DNA from: Streptomyces sp. MMG1533
GTDB lineage: Bacteria; Actinomycetota; Actinomycetes; Streptomycetales; Streptomycetaceae
Reading direction: 5' to 3'
NCBI RefSeq assembly: GCF_001279775.1
Contig: NZ_LGDG01000237.1
Coordinates: forward strand, 62,001 to 126,000
Length of the DNA stretch: 64,000 bases
Shown: piece by piece, positions 21,194 through 30,874 of the stretch
Layout: every line of letters begins with the position of its first letter
Position numbering within the stretch: the first letter of the stretch is position 1
Program-made: the position numbers and the translations under genes
The notes under the pieces: generated by a model
What the model was told of the DNA's origin: nothing
The model's database searches: none
The model's input: the letters and a program-made list of their open reading frames with translations, nothing else

Positions 21194-22065
21194 CACTCCC
21201 CCTCCTCGGCGGTGGGCCCTGCCGGGTGGGCGGGGTCGGAGGCCGACGTGTCCTGCGGCGCGTCGTGCGAACTCAAGTGCTCCGTCGGTGGCGGCTGGTG
21301 CACCGCCTTGTCCTGCGGCTCGTGGTGCGGTCCGCCGTCGCGCGGATGGACCACGCGCGCGGGTGCGGCCTCTCCCCTTGCCAGGCGAAGGCCCACCAGC
21401 GAAGCGGGTCCCGCTCCGCCGCTTGCCTCGACGGCCCCGGGCCGCTCGTCGGGGAAGCCGGCCAGGATCCGGGAGGTCTCCTTGAACGTGCACAGCGGCG
21501 CCCCGCGTGTGGGCTCGACCGGTCGTCCCGCGCGCAGGTCGTCGACGAGGCGCGTGGCGCTCGCCGGGGTCTGGTTGTCGAAGAACTCCCAGTTGACCAT
21601 CACGACCGGCGCGAAGTCGCAGGCCGCGTTGCACTCGATGTGCTCGAGGGTGACCTTGCCGTCTTCGGTGGTCCCGCCGTTGCCGACGCCCAGGTGCTCC
21701 TGGAGGGACTCGAAGATCGCGTCGCCGCCCATCACCGCGCACAGCGTGTTGGTGCAGACGCCGACCTGGTAGTCACCGCTCGGCCGGCGCCGGTACATGG
21801 TGTAGAAGGTGGCGACCGCGGTGACCTCGGCCGTGGTCAGGTCCAGCACGTCCGCGCAGAACTTCATCCCGGTGCGCGTGACATGGCCCTCTTCCGACTG
21901 CACGAGATGCAGCAACGGCAGCAGGGCCGAGCGGGAGTCCGGGTAGCGGGCGATGATCTCGCGCGCGTCCGTCTCCAGCCGGGTGCGGACGTCGTCCGGG
22001 TAGGCGGGCGCGGGCAGTTCGGGCATGCCCAGGCTGACGCCCTGCTCCGAAGATGAGGTGGTCAC
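21193..22065 (-). CDS. nuoE: NADH-quinone oxidoreductase subunit E with long C-terminal tail
   Basis: A 290-residue thioredoxin-like subunit carrying the N1a [2Fe-2S] cluster. Ligands are 'CTNTLC' and 'CNAAC'. The conserved domain ends near residue 200. The remaining about 90 residues are a Pro/Ala/His-rich disordered tail ('[18 protein letters not shown]'), which makes the protein clearly longer than classic NuoE of about 160-180 residues. The GTG start overlaps the nuoD stop (GTGA). Confidence 0.94.
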   Translation of the reverse strand: MTTSSSEQGVSLGMPELPAPAYPDDVRTRLETDAREIIARYPDSRSALLPLLHLVQSEEGHVTRTGMKFCADVLDLTTAEVTAVATFYTMYRRRPSGDYQVGVCTNTLCAVMGGDAIFESLQEHLGVGNGGTTEDGKVTLEHIECNAACDFAPVVMVNWEFFDNQTPASATRLVDDLRAGRPVEPTRGAPLCTFKETSRILAGFPDERPGAVEASGGAGPASLVGLRLARGEAAPARVVHPRDGGPHHEPQDKAVHQPPPTEHLSSHDAPQDTSASDPAHPAGPTAEEGE

Positions 22066-23384
22066 CGGTCGACGCCTCCCATCACGGGGTCGATGGACGC
22101 GACGGCGACGATGACGTCGGCGACCTGGCCGCCCTCGCACATCGCCGCCATGGCCTGCAGGTTGGTGAAGGACGGGTCCCGGAAGTGGACCCGGTAGGGG
22201 CGGGTGCCTCCGTCGGAGACGGCGTGCACCCCGAGCTCGCCCTTGGGCGACTCGACGGCCGCGTACGCCTGTCCCGGCGGGACGCGGAAGCCCTCGGTGA
22301 CCAGCTTGAAGTGGTGGATCAGGGCCTCCATGGAGGTGCCCATGATCTTCTTGATGTGGTCGAGGGAGTTGCCGAGCCCGTCCGGGCCCAGGGCGAGCTG
22401 GGCGGGCCAGGCGATCTTCTTGTCGGCGACCATGACCGGACCGGGCTGCAGCCGGTCCAGGCACTGCTCGACGATCCTGAGGGACTGGCGCATCTCCTCC
22501 AGCCGGACCAGGAAGCGACCGTAGGAGTCGCAGGAGTCGGCGGTGGGGATGTCGAAGTCGAACGTCTCGTAGCCGCAGTACGGCTGCGCCTTGCGCAGGT
22601 CGTGCGGCAGGCCGGCGGAGCGCAGGATCGGGCCGGTGGCGCCGAGGGCCATGCAGCCGGACAGATCGAGATAGCCGACGTCCTGCATGCGGGCCTTGAA
22701 GATGGGGTTCCCGGTGGCGAGCTTGTCGTACTCCGGGAGGTTCTTCTTCATCTTCTTCACGAACTCGCGGATGTGATCCACCGCGCCGGGCGGCAGGTCC
22801 TGAGCGAGTCCGCCGGGGCGGATGTACGCGTGGTTCATCCGCAGGCCCGTGATGAGCTCGTAGATGTCGAGAATCATTTCACGATCACGGAATCCGTAGA
22901 TCATGATCGTGGTGGCGCCGAGTTCCATGCCGCCGGTGGCGATGCACACCAGGTGCGAGGACAGCCGGTTCAGCTCCATCAGGAGCACCCGGATGAGGGT
23001 GGCGCGGTCGGGGACCTGGTCCTCGATGCCGAGGAGCTTCTCGACGGCGAGACAGTAGGCGGTCTCGTTGAAGAAGGACGTCAGGTAGTCCATGCGCGTC
23101 ACGAACGTGGTGCCCTGCGTCCACGTGCGGAACTCGGTGTTCTTCTCGATGCCGGTGTGCAGGTAGCCGATGCCGCAGCGGGCCTCGGTGACCGTCTCGC
23201 CGTCGATCTCCAGGATGAGGCGGAGCACGCCGTGAGTGGAGGGGTGCTGGGGGCCCATGTTGACGACGATGCGCTCGTCGTCGGCGCGGGCCGCGGACTG
23301 GACGACCTCGTCCCAGTCGCCACCGGTGACCGTGTAGACGGTGCCCTCGGTGGTCTCCCGAGGGGAGGCATGCGAAGTGCTCAC
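22062..23384 (-). CDS. nuoD: NADH-quinone oxidoreductase subunit D
   Basis: A 440-residue 49-kDa-type subunit that forms the quinone-reduction site with NuoB. '[15 protein letters not shown]' contains the quinone-binding His, and '[10 protein letters not shown]' and '[21 protein letters not shown]' (here [10 protein letters not shown] and [10 protein letters not shown]) are family signatures. The start is GTG 23382-23384, overlapping nuoC by 4 bp. It begins with a short polar tail before the core. Confidence 0.96.
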   Translation of the reverse strand: MSTSHASPRETTEGTVYTVTGGDWDEVVQSAARADDERIVVNMGPQHPSTHGVLRLILEIDGETVTEARCGIGYLHTGIEKNTEFRTWTQGTTFVTRMDYLTSFFNETAYCLAVEKLLGIEDQVPDRATLIRVLLMELNRLSSHLVCIATGGMELGATTIMIYGFRDREMILDIYELITGLRMNHAYIRPGGLAQDLPPGAVDHIREFVKKMKKNLPEYDKLATGNPIFKARMQDVGYLDLSGCMALGATGPILRSAGLPHDLRKAQPYCGYETFDFDIPTADSCDSYGRFLVRLEEMRQSLRIVEQCLDRLQPGPVMVADKKIAWPAQLALGPDGLGNSLDHIKKIMGTSMEALIHHFKLVTEGFRVPPGQAYAAVESPKGELGVHAVSDGGTRPYRVHFRDPSFTNLQAMAAMCEGGQVADVIVAVASIDPVMGGVDR

Positions 23385-24132
23385 GAGTACGACCTCCGCT
23401 GGTCCGGAGCCGGGATCTGGGCGCCCTTGTACTCGACGGGGATGCCGCCGAGGGGGTAGTCCTTGCGCTGCGGGTGGCCCTGCCAGTCGTCCGGCATCAT
23501 GATCCGCGTCAGAGCCGGGTGACCGTCGAAGACGATGCCGAAGAAGTCGTAGGTCTCGCGCTCGTGCCAGTCGTTGGTCGGATACACGGAGACCAGCGAC
23601 GGGATGTGCCGGTCGGTGTCCGGAGCGCTGACCTCCAGGCGGATCAGCCGGTTGTGGGTGATCGAGCGCAGGTGGTAGACGGCGTGCAGCTCGCGGCCCT
23701 TGTCGTGCGGGTAGTGGACTCCGCTCACGCCGGTGCACAGCTCGAAGCGCAGGGCCGGGTCGTCGCGCAGGGTGCGGGCGACGCGCAGCAGGTGTTCGCG
23801 TTCGATGTGGAAGGTGAGCTCGTCGCGGTCGACGACCGTCTTCTCGATCGCGTTCTCGGGCAGGAGACCCTGCTCCTCCAGCGCGCCCTCGAGTTCGTCG
23901 GCGACCTCGTCGAACCAGCCGCCGTAGGGGCGGCTCGCGGCTCCCGGAAGCCGGATCGAGCGGACCAGGCCGCCGTAGCCGGAGGTGTCGCCGCCGTTGT
24001 TGGCGCCGAACATGCCGCGCTGGACGCGGATCTCCTCGCCGCCTTCGCCGCGCTGGCCGGGGAGGTTGGAGGCGCCGAGGTCCTTTTCGGGGTTCACCCC
24101 GTTCGACGCCCCGTTGGTGCCGTTCGCGTCGC

Positions 24133-24136
<4 letters not shown>
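23381..24136 (-). CDS. nuoC: NADH-quinone oxidoreductase subunit C
   Basis: A 251-residue 30-kDa-type peripheral subunit. The signature '[18 protein letters not shown]' followed by 'LPDDW'-like '[19 protein letters not shown]' is intact. Residues 1-75 are a polar, Gly/Asn-rich extension typical of streptomycetes. The GTG start overlaps nuoB by 4 bp; the stop overlaps nuoD by 4 bp. Confidence 0.96.
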
Positions 24137-24687
<551 letters not shown>

Positions 24688-24700
24688 GTCTAAAGGCCCC

Positions 24701-25060
24701 TCAGTCCCATTCCAGGCCGCCGCGCCGCCATACGTACGCGTACGCGACAAAGACGGTGAGCACGAAGAGCAGCATCTCCACGAGCCCGAAAACACCCAGG
24801 GCGTCGAAGGTGACGGCCCAGGGGTAGAGGAAGACGATCTCGATGTCGAAGACGATGAAGAGCATCGCCGTCAGGTAGTACTTGATGGGGAAGCGCCCGC
24901 CGCCGGCCGGCGTGGGGGTCGGCTCGATACCGCACTCGTAGGCCTCGAGCTTGGCCCGGTTGTACCGCTTCGGACCGATCAGCGTGGCCATGACCACGGA
25001 GAAGATCGCAAAGCCTGCCCCGAGGGCTCCCAGTACGAGGATGGGCGCATACGCGTTCAC
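24701..25060 (-). CDS. nuoA: NADH-quinone oxidoreductase subunit A
   Basis: A 119-residue three-helix subunit and the first gene of the 14-gene nuo operon. 'YECGIEPTP' is the conserved TM1-2 loop near the quinone site and '[13 protein letters not shown]' carries the conserved acidic pair. The start is GTG 25058-25060 with GAGGAGCG upstream. The operon is transcribed away from the NlpC/P60 gene, with a Rex-like operator about 110 bp upstream. Confidence 0.96.
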   Translation of the reverse strand: MNAYAPILVLGALGAGFAIFSVVMATLIGPKRYNRAKLEAYECGIEPTPTPAGGGRFPIKYYLTAMLFIVFDIEIVFLYPWAVTFDALGVFGLVEMLLFVLTVFVAYAYVWRRGGLEWD

Positions 25061-25168
25061 CGCTCCTCGCTCCTCTCAGTCGGCACTGACTGCTGGCGAT
25101 GGCACATCGGACTCACATCCGCCCCACATGTCCCACGGACCCCGCCAGTCCCGACGAAGATCGCGAAC

Positions 25169-25186
25169 ATGTGAAGCAGGTCACAA
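25169..25186 (-). promoter_or_regulatory. candidate Rex operator upstream of nuoA
   Basis: atgtgaagcaggtcacaa matches the Rex operator TTGTGAA-n4-TTCACAA at 12 of 14 defined bases. It lies about 109 bp upstream of nuoA and just downstream of a candidate minus-strand -10 (TAGGAT, 25202-25207). Rex senses NADH/NAD+ and represses respiratory genes when NADH is low. Confidence 0.65.
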
Positions 25187-25418
25187 GCCCAACTGCCTCG
25201 CATCCTATGCCTGCCACTCTGTGATCTGCGACACGGGGTATTACACAAGCTTTGTGATCTCCACCACCTGACGAAGGATCATGAAGTCGGATGAGTGTCG
25301 ATCTTCGTACGAGAAGCGTCCGAGTGATCACCAGAGGTGACATTTTCGCTCGTCGGCGCAGGTCGAAGGGTGAGTCTCCATATCAAGAGACTTCCCTTGC
25401 ATGCAAATTGGTGCTGGA

Positions 25419-25443
25419 CGCGACCCCTTGATAGAGGGTCGCG
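25419..25443. other. 8-bp stem hairpin in the nuoA/NlpC spacer
   Basis: cgcgaccc (25419-25426) pairs perfectly with gggtcgcg (25436-25443) across a 9-nt loop. It could be a leader structure for the plus-strand gene or an attenuator; no known riboswitch core is recognisable around it. Confidence 0.5.
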
Positions 25444-25541
25444 TTCACACATCAGGGGGAGCGGCGATGCGCGATGTGGACACGTGCACACATTCACGAG
25501 CGCGACCCGACGGGTTCCGCACACCGGACGCACCCACGCTC

Positions 25542-25557
25542 GTAACCGTTGCGTGAC
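25542..25557 (+). promoter_or_regulatory. candidate MtrA box
   Basis: GTAAC-n6-GTGAC, a direct repeat matching the GTnAC-n6-GTnAC MtrA site described in Streptomyces. It lies about 250 bp upstream of a NlpC/P60 hydrolase. In actinobacteria MtrA is known to control cell-wall hydrolases. Confidence 0.6.
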
Positions 25558-25806
25558 CTCCACCACATCCATGAGAAGCGCCCGAGAAGCGGGGTTGGCC
25601 ACCGGTCCCAACCAGTGGTAGGTGGCGGGCAATTCGGACGTAACAGTGAAAGGCCGTGATCACAGGCTTGATCGCCTGCGTCCGCAATGTCCGTTACGGC
25701 GTCAATAAAGAACGACACGCCAGGCGTTCGGGATGTCGATTGAACAACTGTGGCGCAGCACACGTTTCTTGAAGGTATGGAGGAGCCCCTGATACCGGTT
25801 GTTCTC

Positions 25807-26616
25807 ATGTCCCACACCGCTCACATACGCAGCCACCGGAAACCCCGCCGCAGCGCGTCGAAAATCGCGATGCGGGCCGGAGTTGCCGGTGGCGTTCTCA
25901 GCACCCTGGCAGTGGCCGGGGCGTCGGGTTCGGCGAACGCTGCCGAACCGGTGACGCAGACGCTCGAACTGCCCACCCTGACGGCCGACCTGGCCGCGCA
26001 GGTCGCCGAGTCCGCCGACGCCACGCAGCAGGCGGCGGCGAACTACCAGCTGCAGGCCGAGCGTGACGCGGCCGCCACAAAGGCCGCGAAGCAGGCCAAG
26101 GCGGACCTCGCAGAGGCGAAGAAGAAGGCCGAGGCCAAGAAGAAGGCCGCCGAGGAGGCCGCTCGCAAGGCCGCCGCCGAGCGCGCGTCCCGCACCACCG
26201 AGCGGGCCACCCTGTCCGCCTCGGCGAGCGCCAGCACGTCCACCAGCACGTCCACGGCCACCGGTTCGGCCGCCGCGGTCATCGCCTTCGTCAAGGCGCA
26301 GGTCGGTGACGCCTACGTCTCCGGCGGCACCGGCCCGAACTCCTGGGACTGCTCCGGCCTCGTGCAGGCCGCCTTCAACGAGATCGGTGTCAGCCTGCCG
26401 CGCGTCTCGCAGGACCAGTCGACCGCCGGCACCCAGGTCTCGCTGAGCAATCTGCAGCCGGGCGACATCCTGTACTGGGGTAGCGCGGGCAGCGCGTACC
26501 ACGTTGGGGTGTACGTCGGCGACGGCATGTTCGTCGGCGCGCAGAACCCGTCCACGGGCGTCGTCGAGAAGCCGCTGTCCTACGACCCGCCGACCGGCGC
26601 GGTGCGGGTGCTCTGA
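25807..26616 (+). CDS. secreted NlpC/P60 peptidoglycan endopeptidase
   Basis: A 269-residue exported cell-wall hydrolase. Signal peptide: basic start ('MSHTAHIRSHRKPRRS'), hydrophobic stretch about 23-40, cleavage near Ala-Asn-Ala-Ala. Then a long Ala/Lys/Glu coiled coil (about residues 65-125), a Ser/Thr linker, and a C-terminal NlpC/P60 domain with catalytic Cys in 'WDCSGLVQAAF' and His in 'AYHVGVYVGDGMF'. It likely cuts D-Glu-mesoDAP bonds during growth or division. The start is uncertain: in-frame GTG 25750 and ATG 25777 exist and no start has an ideal ribosome site; ATG 25807 gives the best signal peptide. A strong hairpin follows. Confidence 0.9.
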   Translation: MSHTAHIRSHRKPRRSASKIAMRAGVAGGVLSTLAVAGASGSANAAEPVTQTLELPTLTADLAAQVAESADATQQAAANYQLQAERDAAATKAAKQAKADLAEAKKKAEAKKKAAEEAARKAAAERASRTTERATLSASASASTSTSTSTATGSAAAVIAFVKAQVGDAYVSGGTGPNSWDCSGLVQAAFNEIGVSLPRVSQDQSTAGTQVSLSNLQPGDILYWGSAGSAYHVGVYVGDGMFVGAQNPSTGVVEKPLSYDPPTGAVRVL

Positions 26617-26638
26617 CACACAGGCACGCACAGCCGTA

Positions 26639-26679
26639 CGGAAGGGGCCGCAGCCGCTCGGGGGCAGCGGCCCCTTCCG
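26639..26679. terminator. bidirectional terminator hairpin
   Basis: cggaaggggccgc (26639-26651) and gcggccccttccg (26667-26679) form a perfect 13-bp stem with a 15-nt loop, placed between the convergent NlpC/P60 gene and the amine-oxidase-like gene. Confidence 0.85.
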
Positions 26680-26692
26680 GATCACCTCCGGC

Positions 26693-28504
26693 TCACCCGA
26701 GGTCGAAGGTGTTGGGCAGGCCCAACCGGTAGCGCACCTCGTCGACGCGTTTCAGCGGCTCCATCTCCGGGGGCCGGTACAGCTCCTGAATCCCGCACCG
26801 CTCGGCGCCCGAATTGTCCGCATCCAACAGTGCGTTGACGGCCCGTCGCGCCGACTCGTTGGCGCCTTCCATGGTCGCCAGGTCGACGTCCGTGCGGACG
26901 TAGTCGCCCGCGAGGAACAGGTTCGGGACCTTGGTGCGGGCGGAGGGCCGGCTGTAGAGGGTGCCCGTCGGGTGGATGAGGAGCTGTTCCCGGTTCTGCG
27001 GGTCGGGGCCGCCCAGACCCGTCACCGCCGGGTCCATGAACCAGCCGAGCCGGTCGGCGTCCGTGAGGGTCGTCTTGCCGGCGTCGTTCAGACCGTCCTT
27101 CAGCTGGGCCCAGAGCTCGGCGACGATCTCGTCCTTCGTGCACTCGCGGGCCGTCTTGCCGTACAGGATGCCGGGTTTGTCCCACTCCGAGATGATCGCG
27201 GAGAGACAGTCGTGGGCCCGACCGTCGCCGTAGTCCCGCGAAAAGTCCCGTACGTCCCAGAACTGGGCCTGCCCGACACCCGTCACCGACCAGGGTGAGT
27301 CGAGGCAGTTGATGTGGCCGTGCACGACGGGGGTGGGCGTGCGCAGGTAGAACATCACGCCCGTCATCCAGTCCGTCCGCAGGGCGTCGCACCGGGCGAG
27401 CTGCGGGTCCGCCGCGCGCAGGGCGGGGCCCCACGTCGCGCGCGCGTGCTCGACCGGCAGCGCGCAGACATAGTGGTCGGCGGTGACCGTGCGCTCCTGG
27501 CCGCCGTCGCGCGCCGAGACGCGTACGCCGGTGACGCGGCCGCTCTCGTACACCACTTCCCGGACCTGGGTACCGAGCGCGAAGTCGACGCCGAGCGAGC
27601 GCAGGTGGGTCTCCCAGGGGTCGATCCACGCCTCGTCGGTGGGGGCGTTCAGGACACGGTCGACGTCCGCGTCGCCGTCCATGCCCCGGCCGAGCAGGCC
27701 CCACAGGAGCAGGGCCTCGATGATGACGCGGCCGACGGTGCGGGTGGAGGCGACTTCGGCGCGGGTGGCGACGAGGTTGCGGGTCTGGCCGACGCCGAGG
27801 AGCGTCCGGTACTCCTCGCTCATCTCCTCCGCGCGGATGAAGTCCCACCAGGCGGTCTTCTCCCACTGGTCCTCGCGGCGGGCGTCACAGCTGGTGAGGT
27901 GGACAAGGACGCGGTCGGCGAAGTAGGCGGCCTCGTGGGCGGGGAGGTGGGTGCCGAGGTCCAGCACCGAAAGGAGCTGGTCGCGGATCCAGGACGGGGT
28001 GAGGTCGCCGGGGCGCGGAGGGGTGGTGACCCTGCGCAGCGGGAAGTGCAGGTCCGGGCGGCCGGAACCGCGCGCGAACAGTGCCTCGGTGCCGCCGCGG
28101 AGGTTGTCGTGGACGCCGTTCGCGTTGCCGGGGAAGGGGATGCGGCGCATGGTGTCCGGGAGGTTCCGGTAGAAGCCGGGGAAGAAGCGGAAGCCGTGTT
28201 CGGCGGGGAGGGGTCTGCGGCCGTCGGTGCCCGTTCCGGGGACGTCCATCGAACGGGCCTTGCCGCCGAGGGCGTCGTAGTACTCGTAGACAGTCACCGC
28301 GTATCCGCGCTCGGCGAGTTCGTGGGCGGCGCTGAGACCCGAGACGCCGCCGCCGAGAACGGCGACGCGCTTGCCGGATGCGGCGCTCGCGCCTCCGGCC
28401 GGCCATAACGCCAGGGCGGTCGCCGCTCCCCCGGCACCCGCCAGGAACCGTCTGCGGGTGTGGCCGGTCTGCTCCTGGGGCTGCCGTGTGTGTTCTGTTG
28501 TCAT
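26693..28504 (-). CDS. Tat-exported amine-oxidase/phytoene-desaturase-like flavoprotein
   Basis: A 603-residue FAD oxidoreductase. The N-terminus has a twin-arginine signal ('HTRRRFLAGAGGAATALALW') ending near 'GGASAAS', so the protein is folded with FAD and exported. The FAD dinucleotide motif is 'VAVLGGGVSGLSAAHELAER', followed by 'GGKARS'. The C-terminal 'LFLAGDYVRTDVDLATMEGA' closes the FAD site. The fold is that of hydroxysqualene dehydroxylase/phytoene desaturase-like enzymes, but the substrate is unknown. ATG 28502-28504 gives the full Tat signal; no clear ribosome site precedes it. It is divergent from peptide deformylase. Confidence 0.85.
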   Translation of the reverse strand: MTTEHTRQPQEQTGHTRRRFLAGAGGAATALALWPAGGASAASGKRVAVLGGGVSGLSAAHELAERGYAVTVYEYYDALGGKARSMDVPGTGTDGRRPLPAEHGFRFFPGFYRNLPDTMRRIPFPGNANGVHDNLRGGTEALFARGSGRPDLHFPLRRVTTPPRPGDLTPSWIRDQLLSVLDLGTHLPAHEAAYFADRVLVHLTSCDARREDQWEKTAWWDFIRAEEMSEEYRTLLGVGQTRNLVATRAEVASTRTVGRVIIEALLLWGLLGRGMDGDADVDRVLNAPTDEAWIDPWETHLRSLGVDFALGTQVREVVYESGRVTGVRVSARDGGQERTVTADHYVCALPVEHARATWGPALRAADPQLARCDALRTDWMTGVMFYLRTPTPVVHGHINCLDSPWSVTGVGQAQFWDVRDFSRDYGDGRAHDCLSAIISEWDKPGILYGKTARECTKDEIVAELWAQLKDGLNDAGKTTLTDADRLGWFMDPAVTGLGGPDPQNREQLLIHPTGTLYSRPSARTKVPNLFLAGDYVRTDVDLATMEGANESARRAVNALLDADNSGAERCGIQELYRPPEMEPLKRVDEVRYRLGLPNTFDLG

Positions 28505-28570
28505 GAGTAACGGAGGGTAGGAAGGGGCTCCGGAAGGCGGAACCCCGATGCCCCACCACCCACAACATCC

Positions 28571-28620
28571 GCGCAAGACGCACAGAATGCGCAAGGCGTG
28601 CAAGGTGCGCAATGTGCGTA
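28571..28620. repeat. 9-bp-period repeat upstream of def
   Basis: Units such as 'gcgcaagac gcacagaat gcgcaaggc' repeat about five times with a 9-bp period, ending just before the def ribosome site. It resembles the tract at 5300-5345 in reverse complement. Confidence 0.7.
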
Positions 28621-28637
28621 GGACAGGAGAAACAGCC

Positions 28638-29264
28638 ATGCCAAGCGTGTTCGTACAGGGCAGGCCGGTCGATTCGTATCCCCCGCTCGCACCCGACGCC
28701 CGGCGCGGGTCGGTACGGCGTATCACCGAGGTGGGTGAGGGGGTCCTGCACAAGCCGTGCCGGGACGTGACCGAGTTCGGGCCCGATCTCGCCGCGCTCA
28801 TCGACGACATGTTCCTGACGATGTACGTCGCAGACGGCGCGGGACTTGCCGCGAACCAAGTCGGCGTCGATCTGCGACTGTTCGTCTACGACTGCCCCGA
28901 CGACGATGGCGTCCGACATGTCGGACACATCGTCAACCCGGTGCTGGAGCCCCTCGACCCGGCCGGGCGACGGCTGCTCGACGAGAACGAGGGGTGCCTG
29001 TCGGTGCCCGGCGCCGTGATGGACGTACCTCGTCCGGACCGGGCCGTCGTGCGCGGGCTCGACAAGGACGGCGAGCCGCTCGTCATCGAGGGCACGGGGT
29101 ACTTCGCCCGCTGTCTGGCCCACGAGACCGACCATGTGAACGGGCACGTCTATCTGGACCGGCTCTCCAAGCGGGAGCGCAAGGACGCGCTGCGACAGGT
29201 GGCCGACCGGCGCGAAGAGGTCTTCGCCCGCCGGGCCGTGAAGGAGGCCGCGCTCGGCAAGTAG
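28638..29264 (+). CDS. def: peptide deformylase
   Basis: A 208-residue metalloenzyme that removes the formyl group from new proteins. All three motifs are intact: '[12 protein letters not shown]' (motif 1), '[10 protein letters not shown]' (motif 2, metal Cys) and '[11 protein letters not shown]' (motif 3, His-Glu-x2-x-His). ATG 28638 is chosen over an upstream in-frame codon because AGGAGA lies 8 bases before it; the upstream part is translated 9-bp repeat. Streptomyces often have several deformylases; this one is monocistronic and followed by strong hairpins. Confidence 0.95.
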   Translation: MPSVFVQGRPVDSYPPLAPDARRGSVRRITEVGEGVLHKPCRDVTEFGPDLAALIDDMFLTMYVADGAGLAANQVGVDLRLFVYDCPDDDGVRHVGHIVNPVLEPLDPAGRRLLDENEGCLSVPGAVMDVPRPDRAVVRGLDKDGEPLVIEGTGYFARCLAHETDHVNGHVYLDRLSKRERKDALRQVADRREEVFARRAVKEAALGK

Positions 29265-29338
29265 CCGGCCTCTGCGGTCCGGCCTCCGCGGTCCCGGCCC
29301 TGCGCGCCCGCCCCCTGCGGGCTCGGGACGGGCCGCCC

Positions 29339-29376
29339 GGCCGGGCTGCGGCGGACCGGTCGGCCGCAGCCCGGCC
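29339..29376. terminator. strong bidirectional terminator
   Basis: A perfect 14-bp stem (ggccgggctgcggc / gccgcagcccggcc) with a 10-nt loop between convergent def and the geranylgeranyl reductase gene. Confidence 0.85.
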
Positions 29377-29407
29377 TGCGGCGGACCGGTTTGCCGGCAA
29401 TCGGCGT

Positions 29408-29439
29408 TCCGGGCCCTGACGGAACGGGTCAGGCCCGGA
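29408..29439. terminator. second hairpin between def and the reductase gene
   Basis: tccgggccctgac pairs with gtcaggcccgga with one bulged C and a 7-nt loop. It lies 48 bp beyond the minus-strand reductase stop and probably ends that transcript. Confidence 0.65.
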
Positions 29440-29486
29440 CCACAGATGGCCAGGGCCTGAAATCCGCCGCACTCACGCGGTCTTCG

Positions 29487-30776
29487 TCACGCCTTCGGCG
29501 CCACCTTGCTCAGGCCGTTGATGATGCGGTCCATCGCGTCGCCGCCCGTCGGGTCGGTGAGGTTCGCGAGCATCTTCAGCGTGAACTTCATCAGCAGGGG
29601 GTGCGACAGGCCGCGCTGGGTCGCGACCTTCATGACCTTCGGGTTGCCGATGAGCTTCACGAAGGCGCGGCCGAGCGTGTAGTAGCCGCCGTAGGTGTCC
29701 TTGAGGACGCGGGGGTAGCGCTGCAGGGCCAGTTCCCGCCCCGCGGGAGTCGAGCGTGCGTGGGCCTGGACGATGATGTCGGCGGCGATCTGGCCGGACT
29801 CCATGGCGTAGGCGATGCCCTCGCCGTTGAAGGGGTTCACCAGACCGCCGGCGTCGCCGACCAGCAACAGGCCCTTGGTGTAGTGGGGCTGGCGATTGAA
29901 GGCCATGGGGAGCGCTGCACCGCGGATGGGCCCGGTCATGTTGTCCGGGGTGTAGCCCCAGTCCTCCGGCATCGACGCGCACCAGGCCTTCAGTACCTCG
30001 CGCCAGTCGAGTTCCTTGAAGGAGTCGGAGGTGTTCAGGACGCCGAGGCCGACGTTCGAGGTGCCGTCGCCCATGCCGAAGATCCAGCCGTAGCCGGGCA
30101 GCAACCGGTCTTCGGCCCCCCGCCGGTCCCACAGCTCCAGCCAGGACTCCAGGTAGTCGTCCTCGTGGCGCGGGCTGGTGAAGTACGTACGGACCGCCAC
30201 GCCCATCGGGCGGTCCTCGCGGCGGTGCAGGCCCATCGCCAAGGAGAGCCGGGTCGAGTTGCCGTCGGCGGCGACGACCAGCGGCGCGTGGAAGGTGACC
30301 TCGCGCTTCTCCCCGGTGTCACCGAGTTTGGCGTGCACGCCGGTGATGCGGCCCGTGCGGTCGTCGACGATCGGCGCCCCCACGTTGCAGCGCTCGTACA
30401 GCCGGGCGCCCGCCTTCTGCGCCTGGCGCGCGAGCTGCTCGTCGAAGTCGTCGCGCTTGCGGACGAGGCCGTAGTCCGGGAAGGAGGCGAGATCCGGCCA
30501 GTCGAGCTGGAGCCGGACGCCGCCGCCGATGATGCGCAGGCCCTTGTTGCGCAGCCAGCCGGCCTCCTCCGAGATGTCGATGCCCATCGCGACGAGCTGC
30601 TTGACGGCGCGCGGGGTGAGTCCGTCGCCGCAGACCTTCTCGCGCGGGAACTCGGTCTTCTCCAGCAGGAGTACGTCGAGCCCGGCCTTGGCGAGGTGGT
30701 AGGCGGTGGTGGAGCCGGCTGGCCCCGCGCCGACGACGATCACATCGGCGGTGTTTTCGGAGAGGGGCTCGGTCAC
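29487..30776 (-). CDS. geranylgeranyl reductase-family flavoprotein, MenJ-like
   Basis: A 429-residue FAD enzyme of the geranylgeranyl reductase family. 'DVIVVGAGPAGSTTAYHLAK' is the FAD motif, 'PREKVCGDGLTPRAVKQL' the family signature and 'LLLVGDAGGLVNPFNGEGI' the second FAD motif. Mycobacterial MenJ of this family saturates one isoprene unit of menaquinone. Streptomycetes make partly saturated MK-9, and menG lies 1.2 kb away, so menaquinone side-chain reduction is the best guess; carotenoid or lipid prenyl reduction remains possible. The GTG start 30774-30776 is chosen over an upstream codon because GGGGAG precedes it by 8 bases. Confidence 0.85.
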   Translation of the reverse strand: MTEPLSENTADVIVVGAGPAGSTTAYHLAKAGLDVLLLEKTEFPREKVCGDGLTPRAVKQLVAMGIDISEEAGWLRNKGLRIIGGGVRLQLDWPDLASFPDYGLVRKRDDFDEQLARQAQKAGARLYERCNVGAPIVDDRTGRITGVHAKLGDTGEKREVTFHAPLVVAADGNSTRLSLAMGLHRREDRPMGVAVRTYFTSPRHEDDYLESWLELWDRRGAEDRLLPGYGWIFGMGDGTSNVGLGVLNTSDSFKELDWREVLKAWCASMPEDWGYTPDNMTGPIRGAALPMAFNRQPHYTKGLLLVGDAGGLVNPFNGEGIAYAMESGQIAADIIVQAHARSTPAGRELALQRYPRVLKDTYGGYYTLGRAFVKLIGNPKVMKVATQRGLSHPLLMKFTLKMLANLTDPTGGDAMDRIINGLSKVAPKA

Positions 30777-30874
30777 GGCGGGATCTCCCCAAGTTCGGAT
30801 TTCTGCGTGCCGACGGGCACTGGACATGGGCAGTCTATTCAGCAGAATTGATCACCCCGCTGAAGGGCTGCCCA

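Larger units (their letters stand above)
25061..25806. other. long divergent regulatory region between nuoA and the NlpC/P60 gene
   Basis: No convincing gene in about 750 bp. It contains a candidate -10 (TAGGAT on minus, 25202-25207), a Rex-like operator, an acacaagctttgtg dyad near 25243-25256, a GC-rich hairpin (25419-25443) and an MtrA-type direct repeat. The length suggests separate complex promoters for both genes. Confidence 0.7.

Noticed and set aside
25241..25260. Second Rex-like palindrome (acacaagctttgtg)
   Set aside because: The arms are in the wrong orientation and spacing for the Rex consensus; only the site at 25169-25186 fits.
25061..25806. Possible c-di-AMP (ydaO) riboswitch before the NlpC/P60 gene
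   Set aside because: Such riboswitches are common before actinobacterial wall hydrolases, so I looked for the conserved core segments. None are present in a convincing order; only an isolated hairpin was found.
29265..29486. Possible small RNA between def and the reductase
   Set aside because: The strong hairpins lie between convergent genes and are explained as terminators; no promoter was seen.
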